From: Corynebacterium uberis
GTDB taxonomy: Bacteria; Actinomycetota; Actinomycetes; Mycobacteriales; Mycobacteriaceae
Assembly: GCF_020616335.1 (NCBI RefSeq)
Contig: NZ_CP085051.1
Span: 558,001 to 622,000, forward strand
Length of the DNA: 64,000 nucleotides
Direction of reading: 5' to 3'
Of this stretch, positions 1 through 8,967 are shown piece after piece. Both the position numbers and the translations under genes were made by a program. The number at the start of each line of letters is the position of its first letter. The first letter of the stretch is position 1. Under the pieces are notes generated by a model, which had not been told where the DNA came from, made no database searches, and saw only the letters and a list, made by a program, of their open reading frames with translations.

Positions 1-466
1 CCGCGCGCAGGTGCGTGCGCAATGTGACGTCCAGTCCGGTGAAGGGCTCATCAAGCGCCATGATCTCGGTGTGAGCAGCCACGGCGGTGGCTACTGCGAC
101 GAGCTGGCGTTGCCCCACACTCAATGTGCGGATGGCGCTGCGGTCGGTCAGCTGTAGTGGTGCGATGACCTCGGTGGCGCACTCGCGCTGAAAGCGGGGA
201 AACACCGCAGCGGCAGTGCTGAAATGATCCCCGATCGTATCGCCCACGAGTGCCGCATCCGAGGCCGCGTGTGCCATGGCTGCCGACGCCGCCGTGCGCT
301 CGCCGGAACGTAGCTCCATCAAGCCAGTGGCCAGGCGAAGCAGGGTTGTTTTGCCCGCGCCGTTGGGGCCAATGATGCCGTGGCATCCGGGCCCAAAACT
401 CACGGACACAGGGCTGAGCACGCGGCGGGCATCCACCGCGTGGCTCAGATTAAGAGTGGTGCTCAT
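1..466 (-). CDS. ABC transporter ATP-binding protein (3' part outside window)
   Basis: Cytoplasmic ATPase subunit of an ABC transporter. The translated fragment shows a Walker A motif (GPNGAGKTT, about residue 33), an LSVGQRQ signature and a Walker B with catalytic Glu (MALDEP), so the nucleotide-binding core is intact; the C-terminal end lies beyond base 1. The ATG overlaps the stop codon of the upstream GntR regulator (ATGA), which implies translational coupling and one operon. A YtrA-type regulator followed by an ABC ATPase is the classic arrangement of self-regulated exporter operons; the substrate cannot be read from the sequence, and the membrane subunit is expected just outside the window. 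Confidence 0.85.
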   Translation of the reverse strand, partial: MSTTLNLSHAVDARRVLSPVSVSFGPGCHGIIGPNGAGKTTLLRLATGLMELRSGERTAASAAMAHAASDAALVGDTIGDHFSTAAAVFPRFQRECATEVIAPLQLTDRSAIRTLSVGQRQLVAVATAVAAHTEIMALDEPFTGLDVTLRTHLRA

Positions 467-831
467 GATTGCTCCCGGTGCCTTTCTTCATCGATGAGCA
501 TGGACAATTCTTCGGGGCTTAAGCCCAGGGCGGCGGCCTCGTTGAGCAAGGGGCGAATAAAGTCCGCCGCCAGCGTGGTGCGCCGCTGCTTGAGCACCGT
601 GTCGCGGGCAGTGGGAAGGACAAACATGCCTATTCCGCGGCGTTTTTCTACTAGTCCGTCTTCGGCCAACTGGTTGAGAGCTCGCGCGGCCGTGTTGGGG
701 TTGACGGAATGGAAAGCGGAAAGCTCATTGGTCGAGGGGACCTTATCGCCGGGGCCAAGCAGGCCGGCGGCGATTTGGTCGGCGATGCCTGCGGCTATCT
801 GGATATAGATGGGACGAGGGTCGGATGCCAT
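463..831 (-). CDS. GntR-family (YtrA subfamily) transcriptional regulator
   Basis: 122-residue DNA-binding repressor. Residues about 7-75 form a GntR winged helix-turn-helix (IYIQIAAGIADQI, GDKVPSTNEL, NPNTAARALNQLAEDGLVEKRRGIGMFV); the tail of about 45 residues is too short for an FCD or UTRA ligand domain, which is typical of the YtrA subfamily. The ATG is preceded by a near-perfect Shine-Dalgarno (AAGGAGGTGA). The gene is first in the operon and overlaps the ABC ATPase by 4 nt. A palindrome at 934-957 upstream is the likely operator, which suggests autorepression. The inducer is unknown. Confidence 0.9.
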   Translation of the reverse strand: MASDPRPIYIQIAAGIADQIAAGLLGPGDKVPSTNELSAFHSVNPNTAARALNQLAEDGLVEKRRGIGMFVLPTARDTVLKQRRTTLAADFIRPLLNEAAALGLSPEELSMLIDEERHREQS

Positions 832-933
832 GGGTCACCTCCTTACTTCTGTTTCTGTGTGGGGTTTTCTGCGTGGGATGGGGCTGAGTTGGCTCCGTGG
901 AGTGTCTGCATCGCTGGAGCTCTGGGGTGTACT

Positions 934-957
934 GGTTACCTAGGTACATAGGTAACC
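934..957 (-). promoter_or_regulatory. Operator palindrome upstream of the GntR-ABC operon
   Basis: Inverted repeat with arms GGTTACCT and AGGTAACC separated by 8 nt (AGGTACAT), giving almost complete dyad symmetry over 24 bp. On the minus strand a TTGACC hexamer (965-970) lies just upstream, so the palindrome would overlap the -10/start region of the regulator's own promoter. The long spaced dyad fits YtrA-type GntR operators. Binding by the adjacent regulator is inference. Confidence 0.65.
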
Positions 958-975
958 ATAGTAGGGGTCAAGTAG

Positions 976-2112
<1,137 letters not shown>

Positions 2113-2198
2113 GCTCACGCGTGGGCCTTTCCGCCGGAGCAGCACTGGTACCGGCGAAGGGGATTAAGGCCGCGCCCGCACACCCCGGTGTACCGCGA

Positions 2199-2204
2199 TA
2201 TGCT
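2199..2204 (+). promoter_or_regulatory. Candidate -10 element upstream of the YihY gene
   Basis: TATGCT inside the 10-mer CGATATGCTG, which also contains the trpS -10 (1056-1065). It would give a 5' leader of roughly 135 nt before the ATG at 2349, which has a GAGGAG ribosome-binding site. No clear -35 was recognised. Confidence 0.35.
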
Positions 2205-2348
2205 GGGCACCGTTAGCGTTATTTCCGCAGTACCCGTAGTCCGCTGCACTGCCTGCAGTGCGTCCCACCCGCCCAGTGCGCGCAGTGACGGCGCTTTGCC
2301 TGCCACGCGCGCACCCGCTTAGACCCATACGAGGAGAACCGCCCCGCC

Positions 2349-3428
2349 ATGGCTACCGTGACTAGCTCAGATAAATCAAAAACTGATGAATACGGCATCG
2401 AGCGGGTACATAAAGATGACCCCGGCATGGTGGATAAGCTGCGGGAAAAGTGGGGCTGGTTCGACCACATCATGCGCATGCAGGACCGCTATAGCTCCAT
2501 GGGCGGTAACCAATACGCTGCGGGAATTACCTATTTTTCGGTGTTGGCGATCTTCCCGATTCTCATGTTGGCGGTTGCTATTTTGGCGTTCGCTCTGGCT
2601 GCGAATCCGGATCTTTTTGATCGTATCCAAAACGCGGTGACAGATTCCCTGGATGGGCAGCTGGGAGACACCGTCAATCAAGTGCTAGAAACTGCGATTG
2701 ACCAGCGCGGCACGGTCGCCGGCTTGGGTGCAATCACGGCGCTGTGGTCCGGGCTGGGCTGGATGAACAACCTGCGCTACGGCGTATCCAAGATGTGGCG
2801 TCTGGATCCCACGGACGGAAATTTTGTGAAGAAAAAGCTGCTGGACTTGGTGGGGCTGCTGGGCCTGTTCGTGTCCTTCGCGGTGGCCTTTGGTATTACG
2901 GCGGTGGGGTCGTCCGGGTTGACGGAACGCATTCTCGCGCGGATGGGAATTGACGATGTCCCCGGGATCTTCCTGCTAGTCAACCTCGTTGCCATCCTCG
3001 TCGGTGTCTTGGCCAACTTCCTTGTGATGTCTTGGATGATTATGTTCCTCCCGCGCACCCGCGTGCCGCGCCGCTCAGGATTCTTTGCCGCTGTTATCGG
3101 CGCCATCGCATTCGAGGTCATTAAGCAGCTGGGCTCCCTGTTTGCCTCCAATGCGCTGTCCAACCCGGCCGGCGCGACCTTCGGCCCAATCATTGGTCTG
3201 ATGGTGGTGATGTACCTCATCTGGCGCGTGGTGCTGTATGTGTCTGCCTGGGCCGCCACCACCGAGGAATCCCTGGCACTGGCTGTGCAGCCGGTACCGG
3301 AGCCCGCCGTCGTGCGCGTGCGCACCCAAATCCGCCCGGAGGGCGTGACCACCTCCACCGCTGCCGGGCTGGGCATTGCCGCAGGCATCGTGGGCAGCGG
3401 CCTCCTGCGCTACCTGCGGCGCCGCTAG
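2349..3428 (+). CDS. YihY/BrkB-family inner membrane protein (YhjD-like)
   Basis: 359-residue integral membrane protein. A soluble N-terminus of about 55 residues is followed by the YihY core with about six transmembrane helices (for example ITYFSVLAIFPILMLAVAILAF, LLDLVGLLGLFVSFAVAFGITAV, LLVNLVAILVGVLANFLVMSWMIMFLP). The family signature of a polar helix plus YLIWRVVLYVSAW is present. The short tail ends in a basic stretch (LRYLRRR). The molecular function of the family is not settled; the name virulence factor BrkB is historical. The ATG has a GAGGAGAACC Shine-Dalgarno 10 nt upstream. It follows trpS in the same orientation but has its own 236-bp upstream region. Confidence 0.85.
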   Translation: MATVTSSDKSKTDEYGIERVHKDDPGMVDKLREKWGWFDHIMRMQDRYSSMGGNQYAAGITYFSVLAIFPILMLAVAILAFALAANPDLFDRIQNAVTDSLDGQLGDTVNQVLETAIDQRGTVAGLGAITALWSGLGWMNNLRYGVSKMWRLDPTDGNFVKKKLLDLVGLLGLFVSFAVAFGITAVGSSGLTERILARMGIDDVPGIFLLVNLVAILVGVLANFLVMSWMIMFLPRTRVPRRSGFFAAVIGAIAFEVIKQLGSLFASNALSNPAGATFGPIIGLMVVMYLIWRVVLYVSAWAATTEESLALAVQPVPEPAVVRVRTQIRPEGVTTSTAAGLGIAAGIVGSGLLRYLRRR

Positions 3429-3437
3429 CTCGCTTTT

Positions 3438-3451
3438 CGCTTATCGACGCC
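3438..3451 (+). repeat. 14-bp repeat copy 1 (CGCTTATCGACGCC)
   Basis: Lies in the short gap between the convergent YihY and ABC permease genes and overlaps the permease stop codon. Confidence 0.8.
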
Positions 3452-5120
3452 CCGTCTCCCCGCGGGCGGGAGCGCTGAAGCACTGGTTTATCCGGGCTAG
3501 GGAAGAACTGATCTGCGGATCCGTGGAGGTACCCGCGGGAGTATCAAAAGCGGTGGTCAGCGGTCCCATGAGGGAGGAATCGCACAATTCTGCCACACTG
3601 TTGGCAAGCTGGGTGCGCACCACGGTGTCATCGAGGCGCTGAGGGGGCAGCAATCTGCGCTGACCTTCCAGGGTGAGGGATAGCCGCGGCTCCGGGGTTT
3701 CCCGCAGTGCGGCGCCACGATTGTGAAGGCGCACTTGAGTGGGGAGCTCCTGGGCGTAGGCAGAAGAACTCACCAGCGTGTCAAGAGTCTTTGCCGCAGG
3801 CTGGAGATAGGGAATGTTGGAGTCGGCGGCACAGACTTCCCCGTGGGGGCCAAAGCGTTCGCATCTGGTGTACCCGTAAGCGCGGGCCTGATCACGGTCT
3901 GTGTTCGGGCTAATCAGCGATGTTGTGATGAAGTAGCACCCCGCGAGTGCCACGGCGAAAACTGCCGGGGCTACCCACAAGGTGGGCACGTACCATCCAA
4001 CAAGTAGGCCGATGAGGCCGCACAGGATCCAAACAATCAGAAGCAGGCCAAGACTTGCGGCACTACTTCCCAGGTCTTTGAGCCCGGTAGAGATTGGCAT
4101 CCCACCATGCAGTGCGCCGAATAGCGACGCTGCGCCCAGGATGAGTACAGAAAGAATAAACACGATGACCACGCCGCGGAGGAACGGGCGGACAATCAGC
4201 AACACAATGCGTGCGGTGTGCCGGGGGGACGTGCGCTCCCACGCGGTCACCTCGATGCGGTGCCTGGTGTTGCCTATCATCACGCCCGCCAGTGCAATAA
4301 CAGGTGTGATGAGACTTGATGCGGCCTGGAAGTTATCACTGCTCATCATCCGTGGGCTCGCGCCCCACGAATTCACAAGCGAAAACATGGTCACTGCCGT
4401 GAGAAGCCCAGAAGTGACCAGCAGTATATTTCTGTAGCTAGCGCTGGCTAATCCGTGTTGGAGATACTTGCGCGGAGAACGCTGCACCGCATGGTGTGTT
4501 CCGTGTGCGGTCGCGGGTGTTGTGAATGCAAAAGAACTATTTCGTAGATATAAAACCGTGCCTAAAACAAAAACTGCTGCACACACAAGGAGGCTCACGT
4601 CCCATCCGCCGCCGTGCATGCGCCAGGTGCCAGGTGCACGCAGGGCGCCCCAGACAGAATGGGACGTCGGGGCGTTCCATGGCCAACCAAAGGTCATCGA
4701 GGCCACGGTGGCCACAACCGGGGCCACCCACATGCGGTTTTGGGGAACGAAACTACGGGAAATAAGCGCTAGCCCCAACAGCCCAAGAATGCTGCGAAAC
4801 GTAGCGACGAGACCAAAATCAGTGAAATTAGTGGGGTAGGCGGCAGCGGCAATGATCGCTGCGGTCACAAGGCTGACTGCAACGAGGATCCCGCGCCTGA
4901 GTGCCAAGGATCGCGGTGCGATCGGGTCCCATGGTGTCTCATGGGCAAAAAGCGTCATGAGAACCAGGCCACTTGCTCCGGCTATCCACAGCTGCGCAAT
5001 GTCTGTTTGACTATCAGCGCTCAGAAGATTTATTACCCGGATACTCACCCCCACCATGAGCGTGAGCACCACAGTGGGGATCACCCAGTGCTGGCGCAAG
5101 AAAATGCGGTTCCCACTCAT
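3441..5120 (-). CDS. ABC transporter multi-spanning membrane subunit
   Basis: 559-residue membrane protein, translationally coupled (ATGA overlap at 5117-5120) to the ATPase gene upstream, so it is most likely the permease of that exporter. About 12 hydrophobic helices fall into two groups (residues ~10-195 and ~235-400). A long C-terminal extracytoplasmic domain of about 150 residues contains four cysteines (CERFGPHGEVC, ELCDSS, NQC) that could form disulfides. No named permease domain is recognised; similar unassigned permeases pair with Streptomyces- and Corynebacterium-type ABC ATPases. The DNA is visibly richer in A/T than the flanking genes, which suggests acquisition. The substrate is unknown. 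Confidence 0.7.
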   Translation of the reverse strand: MSGNRIFLRQHWVIPTVVLTLMVGVSIRVINLLSADSQTDIAQLWIAGASGLVLMTLFAHETPWDPIAPRSLALRRGILVAVSLVTAAIIAAAAYPTNFTDFGLVATFRSILGLLGLALISRSFVPQNRMWVAPVVATVASMTFGWPWNAPTSHSVWGALRAPGTWRMHGGGWDVSLLVCAAVFVLGTVLYLRNSSFAFTTPATAHGTHHAVQRSPRKYLQHGLASASYRNILLVTSGLLTAVTMFSLVNSWGASPRMMSSDNFQAASSLITPVIALAGVMIGNTRHRIEVTAWERTSPRHTARIVLLIVRPFLRGVVIVFILSVLILGAASLFGALHGGMPISTGLKDLGSSAASLGLLLIVWILCGLIGLLVGWYVPTLWVAPAVFAVALAGCYFITTSLISPNTDRDQARAYGYTRCERFGPHGEVCAADSNIPYLQPAAKTLDTLVSSSAYAQELPTQVRLHNRGAALRETPEPRLSLTLEGQRRLLPPQRLDDTVVRTQLANSVAELCDSSLMGPLTTAFDTPAGTSTDPQISSSLARINQCFSAPARGETGRR

Positions 5121-5818
5121 CGGGCCACCGCCTGCAAATACCGCTGTTCTACCGCGGCGAGATCACGCCCTGCCCCAAATTCTTCCCAGGGGCCGACGTA
5201 AATGAACTGTCCTTTATTCATCACCGTCAAGGTATCGGCAATGGACAGCACATCTTCGACGATGTGTGTAGACACGATGACCGTGGCGCCTTGGGCAACG
5301 CGGGAGACAATGGAGCGCAGGCGATCTCGCTGCGCGACGTCTAATCCCGCTGAGGGCTCATCCAGGATGACTAGCTGGGGGTGCCCGGCCAATGCCGAGG
5401 CAATACCCACTCGGCGGCGCATGCCTCCAGAAAGTGCTGAGATTCGGCTATGTGCTTGATCCTCAAGCTCGGCAATTGCCAGAAGTTCCTGGATATGCTC
5501 GGGCGTGTGGTGTTCGGGGATTTCTTTGAGCCAGGCCATATAGGTCAGGTGCTCGGTGACTGTCATGCGGGATTTGCCCAGATTGTCTTGGGGCAAATAC
5601 CCCAGGGTGCGTCGCACGTCTGCGCCGGTGCGTCTGTCAATGGAAAAACTTCCCGACGTCGGCTTGCGTAGCGTAGCCAGCGTGCTCAGCAGGGAGGATT
5701 TCCCAGCACCATTGGGGCCCAGTAGCGCGTGGACGCCGGGGCCTAAGTCCCAGTCCACGGCGTTGACGGCGGTCTTATTCCGATAGCGTACGGTGAGTTT
5801 GCTTACTGTCAGTCGCAT
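5117..5818 (-). CDS. ABC transporter ATP-binding protein
   Basis: 233-residue cytoplasmic ATPase. Walker A GPNGAGKSSLL (about 34-44), Q-loop region (LGYLPQDN), ABC signature LSGGMRRRVGIASAL, Walker B LVILDEPSAGLD and the switch His (VIVSTHIVED) are all present, so it should be catalytically competent. The short single-domain form with a C-terminal extension after VMNKGQFIYVGP resembles CcmA/ABC-2-type exporter ATPases. It overlaps the membrane subunit by 4 nt. No regulator gene is adjacent, and the A/T-rich upstream region shows no clear operator. Confidence 0.85.
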   Translation of the reverse strand: MRLTVSKLTVRYRNKTAVNAVDWDLGPGVHALLGPNGAGKSSLLSTLATLRKPTSGSFSIDRRTGADVRRTLGYLPQDNLGKSRMTVTEHLTYMAWLKEIPEHHTPEHIQELLAIAELEDQAHSRISALSGGMRRRVGIASALAGHPQLVILDEPSAGLDVAQRDRLRSIVSRVAQGATVIVSTHIVEDVLSIADTLTVMNKGQFIYVGPWEEFGAGRDLAAVEQRYLQAVAR

Positions 5819-6256
5819 GGCTGAACTACCTGCCTCAAAGTGTCAACGAATGCCGATTGTGGGGAATGTCGCTCTTCTCCCCGTTGGCTAGGCCACCGTG
5901 TGTGTTGAGGGCTGTGCGGCAAGGGCCTGGAGCATTTGTTGTGCGTAGCCGCATGGCCGTCATCCCCTGGGTAAATGTTGGCTGTAGTACCTATGTTTAG
6001 CGTAGGGTTATCGGCTCTGGGCTGTCACTGGTATCGCCAAAGTAGGGCCAAAGGGAGACACCCGTTGGCGGTGCGCCCTTCTCAGCAGTGCGAGGACAGC
6101 ACATACGCGCACACGTCGACCCGAACCCGGAAAAACCTAGGTCAAGTCTCTACCTCAGAGGCATCAGAGGGAAGCTGACTTGTGAACAAGATACTCGGAT
6201 AAGTCGGCAAACCTCTTGAATCAGCGGTGGTAGTTACCGGCCTCAACAGTGGGAAA
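5819..6256. other. Intergenic stretch upstream of the ABC exporter, no gene recognised
   Basis: 438 bp that are less GC-rich than the surroundings. It must carry the promoter for the minus-strand ABC module. A 67-codon reading frame on the plus strand (5975-6178) lacks a ribosome-binding site and resembles no protein known to me. An inverted repeat GGTAGTT (6229-6235)...AACTACC (6255-6261) overlaps the end of the carboxypeptidase gene and may help end its transcription. Confidence 0.5.
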
Positions 6257-7648
6257 CTACCGGCGCCGGCGCAGGCTCCAAACACCTGCACCTATGGCGG
6301 CGATGATGACGACTGCCGCAACGATGCCGCCGATGAGGGTGCCGTGGGCGTCGCTAAGCGCGGAAGACGTATGCGCCTCGGCTGGGCCTGGGGCTTCGGG
6401 AGCCTCGGAGGTGGCATCCGGTGCGGGTGGGGGCGTATCCAGGCTGCCGATCTGGGCGGCTGGAGGCAGCGCATAGGCCGCGTTGAGGAGGCGTTGGGCC
6501 TGCTCCCAGGGGCGGCCCTTGTCGATGGTGGTATCCAGAATCACCGCGGCCAGGCGCCGCCCGCCGCGATCCATGCCGCCGACGAAGGTGTGGTTGGCGT
6601 CATCGGTGTAGCCCGTCTTGCCGCCGATGCCATCGGGATCATTCATGAACAGGCCGTTGTCGTTCCACACCTGGTAGCCGGGGTGGTCATCGTAGCCAGG
6701 GAAGTCCACGTGTTCGGTGTTGACGATCTGGGCGAACAGAGGGTTGCGCCAGGCCGCCCGGTAGAAGCGTGCCAGGTCCGTCACGGAGGTCATCTGCCCG
6801 GCGGAATCCAGGCCGGTGACCGCACCAACGTGCGTGTCCGTGGCGCCGAGCTGCTGGGCCAGCTCGTTGACCTTGGCCAGCGCCACGTCCGTGCCGCCGA
6901 GTGCCTGGGACAGGGCCGTCGCGGCGTCATTGCCGGAGGCCAGCAGCAACCCATAGAGCAGGTCGCGGGTGGTGTAGCGCCCGGTGGTGCCCACGCCCAC
7001 GGCCGAGCCTTCAATGCCGGCAGCCTCCTCGCTGATGGGGACCACCGCATCAATGTTTAAGTCGCGCAGGACCACCATGGCCAGCAGGACCTTGATCACG
7101 CTGGCCGGACGGTAGCGCCCGTGCGGGTCCTTGGCAGCAACGATCTGTCCGGAATCAATATCGAAAATCAGCCAGGAGCTGGCCGTCAGCTCGGCGGGTA
7201 CCTGGAATCCCGGAGCGGCGCTGACCCCACAGGGCCCCTGGTAGGTCACCGGCGGGGGAGTAGGCGCAGCCTGGCCGGGGGCCAGGGCCTCAGAGGTGGT
7301 GCGGGCCTGCGGGGGGACCAGCGCATTGGGGCAGTTGTCCGTATTGGGCGCGGCGGAGCGGGTCGGGATGGCTGCGGGATCAGACGACTCGCCTCCATCG
7401 GCCCCGGCTGAATCGGCTGCATCAGCAGCATCAGCGGAGACCCCTCCAGGACCGGGGTTGCCGGGCGCCGCCGGCGGTGCCGGAGCTATCCCCGGGGCAG
7501 GCGCCGGTGCGGGAGCTGGTGCCGGCACGGGCGCAGCACCAACCTCCACAGCGAGTGCGGGGCCTGCCGCAACGGGCAGGACAAGGCAGGCGGCAAGCGG
7601 CAAGGCCAGGGCGCGCAGGCGGGCGGCGGAGGTAAGTCGCGTCAACAT
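6257..7648 (-). CDS. D-alanyl-D-alanine carboxypeptidase (class C-type low-molecular-weight PBP, peptidase S11)
   Basis: 463-residue secreted, membrane-anchored penicillin-binding protein that trims the terminal D-Ala of peptidoglycan stem peptides. A signal peptide (residues 1-33, ending PALA) is followed by a Pro/Ala repeat segment and low-complexity linker (about 38-130). The S11 domain has the catalytic SVIK (S185-K188), SGND and KTGYTD motifs. A C-terminal transmembrane helix (GTLIGGIVAAVVIIAAIGAGVW) and a basic tail anchor it. The length exceeds E. coli DacA mainly because of the linker. A TACTAT hexamer ends 8 nt before the ATG with no Shine-Dalgarno, so the mRNA is probably leaderless. 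Confidence 0.93.
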   Translation of the reverse strand: MLTRLTSAARLRALALPLAACLVLPVAAGPALAVEVGAAPVPAPAPAPAPAPGIAPAPPAAPGNPGPGGVSADAADAADSAGADGGESSDPAAIPTRSAAPNTDNCPNALVPPQARTTSEALAPGQAAPTPPPVTYQGPCGVSAAPGFQVPAELTASSWLIFDIDSGQIVAAKDPHGRYRPASVIKVLLAMVVLRDLNIDAVVPISEEAAGIEGSAVGVGTTGRYTTRDLLYGLLLASGNDAATALSQALGGTDVALAKVNELAQQLGATDTHVGAVTGLDSAGQMTSVTDLARFYRAAWRNPLFAQIVNTEHVDFPGYDDHPGYQVWNDNGLFMNDPDGIGGKTGYTDDANHTFVGGMDRGGRRLAAVILDTTIDKGRPWEQAQRLLNAAYALPPAAQIGSLDTPPPAPDATSEAPEAPGPAEAHTSSALSDAHGTLIGGIVAAVVIIAAIGAGVWSLRRRR

Positions 7649-7656
7649 CGCTCAAC

Positions 7657-7662
7657 ATAGTA
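7657..7662 (-). promoter_or_regulatory. -10 element of the carboxypeptidase gene (leaderless)
   Basis: TACTAT on the minus strand, 8 nt before the ATG at 7648. No ribosome-binding site lies between them. Confidence 0.55.
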
Positions 7663-7712
7663 GGACGGGGCCACGTGTTTTCTTAATCACAGCCCCCGCC
7701 CAGGGGGTGGCG

Positions 7713-8942
7713 CTAGCTGCGGGAGAAGCGCTTGACCAGCATCTTTTCCAGTTCTGCCCAGCCTTCGGAGTGCTGGGTAAACGGGGCGGAGGGGACGTAC
7801 CCGGAGGTTTCCGTGGAGCCGAGCATGTAGGCGATGTAGTCCTGCATGCGCGGGTGGGCCAGGAAGTAGGAGTTCAGGGAGTCGTCGGCGGCCCAGTCGG
7901 CGGCGTCGGCAAGCAGTTCGTAGCAGCGGCCCAGCTGCTTGGTGTCCACGGCGTCGACGCCCTTGGCAATGTCGCGGCGCAGCCCGTTGAAGGCGTAGAC
8001 GTTGTCCGGGTGGACGGTGACGTCTAATTGGCCGTCGTTGGCGGCGGCGACGAGGGATTCCCAGGTAGACAGGTTGGCCAGGTTGTGCTCGTCATTGCCA
8101 ATGATCCACCGCACCAGCGCCTTGCGGCTGTTGAAGGTGAACATTTCGCCGTAGCGGCCCAGGAAGACGGGCACGTCATCGACGTAGGTGCGCAGCGTGT
8201 ACAGGGTGGAGCCGTCGATGACAATCTTGATGGGGTCAATGCCCGAGGTGGCCCACACGGTGGTGTCGTAAGGATCGGCGTTGTCCAGCTCTTCCTTGCG
8301 CGCCGCGCGTTCCTTTTCCTTGGCGGCGGCAGCGTTGGCTACGGCGGTGGCAACGCGGGTGTCGGCGTCCCCACCCACGGCCTCGTCCACGTCGACGAGT
8401 GTGACCTTGGCATCCAGCGCCTCGACGACGCGCTTCCAGTTTTCTAGAACAACCCGACCCACGCCGGACCATTCGCTGAGCCCATGCTCGCCCGCGTAGT
8501 GCTCGAAGCCGCGGTCAACGTTGTGGAGGATGGAGTGGGAGGCGAAGAAGACCTCCACGGCCTCAGCGCCGGAGACCTGCGCCAGGGAGCGCGTGAAGGC
8601 GAAGATGCCGCTGAGCTGCTTGACGTTGACGTGTGACGGGCGCTGGGCGAGCAGCGCGGGCGCGCCGATGATGTCATAGGTGTGGCGCTCCTGCGGGGCG
8701 ACCCGTGACTCATCTGCCGCGGCGAAGGTTTCCCACTTGGGGTGTTCGGTGAGGTCGTGGGGCTTTCCGGACTCTAAGAAGGCCAGGAGTTGGCCCGGGG
8801 AGCGGAAGAAGTAGAGCTCATCGTCGGCACCTAAGAAGGCCTGCCATTGGGCGCCGTGCTCACGCCAGGCGGGAGCCCAGAGGGTGTAAAAATCGCCCTC
8901 GGTAAGGGAAAGCTTCACAGGGACGATGGCTTTGGTACTCAT
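7713..8942 (-). CDS. Conserved corynebacterial protein with two tandem homologous modules
   Basis: 409-residue soluble protein without signal peptide or membrane helix; I recognise no named domain. The protein looks internally duplicated: a segment near residues 17-75 (YTLWAP...FLGADDELYFF...LAFL...WETFAA) recurs in the C-terminal half (YTLRTY...FLGRYGEMFTF...VRWI...WESLVAA). A charged Ala/Glu/Lys helix (ANAAAAKEKERAARKEEL) joins the halves. Corynebacterial genomes carry a similar gene next to the upp/NlpC-P60 region. The start at 8942 (MSTKAIV) is chosen because a TAAGAT -10 hexamer ends 8 nt upstream and no Shine-Dalgarno exists, which indicates a leaderless message. Function unknown. Confidence 0.75.
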   Translation of the reverse strand: MSTKAIVPVKLSLTEGDFYTLWAPAWREHGAQWQAFLGADDELYFFRSPGQLLAFLESGKPHDLTEHPKWETFAAADESRVAPQERHTYDIIGAPALLAQRPSHVNVKQLSGIFAFTRSLAQVSGAEAVEVFFASHSILHNVDRGFEHYAGEHGLSEWSGVGRVVLENWKRVVEALDAKVTLVDVDEAVGGDADTRVATAVANAAAAKEKERAARKEELDNADPYDTTVWATSGIDPIKIVIDGSTLYTLRTYVDDVPVFLGRYGEMFTFNSRKALVRWIIGNDEHNLANLSTWESLVAAANDGQLDVTVHPDNVYAFNGLRRDIAKGVDAVDTKQLGRCYELLADAADWAADDSLNSYFLAHPRMQDYIAYMLGSTETSGYVPSAPFTQHSEGWAELEKMLVKRFSRS

Positions 8943-8950
8943 GGCGCTGC

Positions 8951-8956
8951 ATCTTA
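8951..8956 (-). promoter_or_regulatory. -10 element of the duplicated-module gene (leaderless)
   Basis: TAAGAT on the minus strand ends 8 nt before the ATG at 8942. This argues against the longer in-frame start further upstream. Confidence 0.5.
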
Positions 8957-8967
8957 CCGTAAACGCC

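Noticed and set aside
5975..6178. 67-codon plus-strand reading frame upstream of the ABC exporter
   Set aside because: No ribosome-binding site or promoter, and composition unlike a protein; probably chance in an AT-richer spacer.
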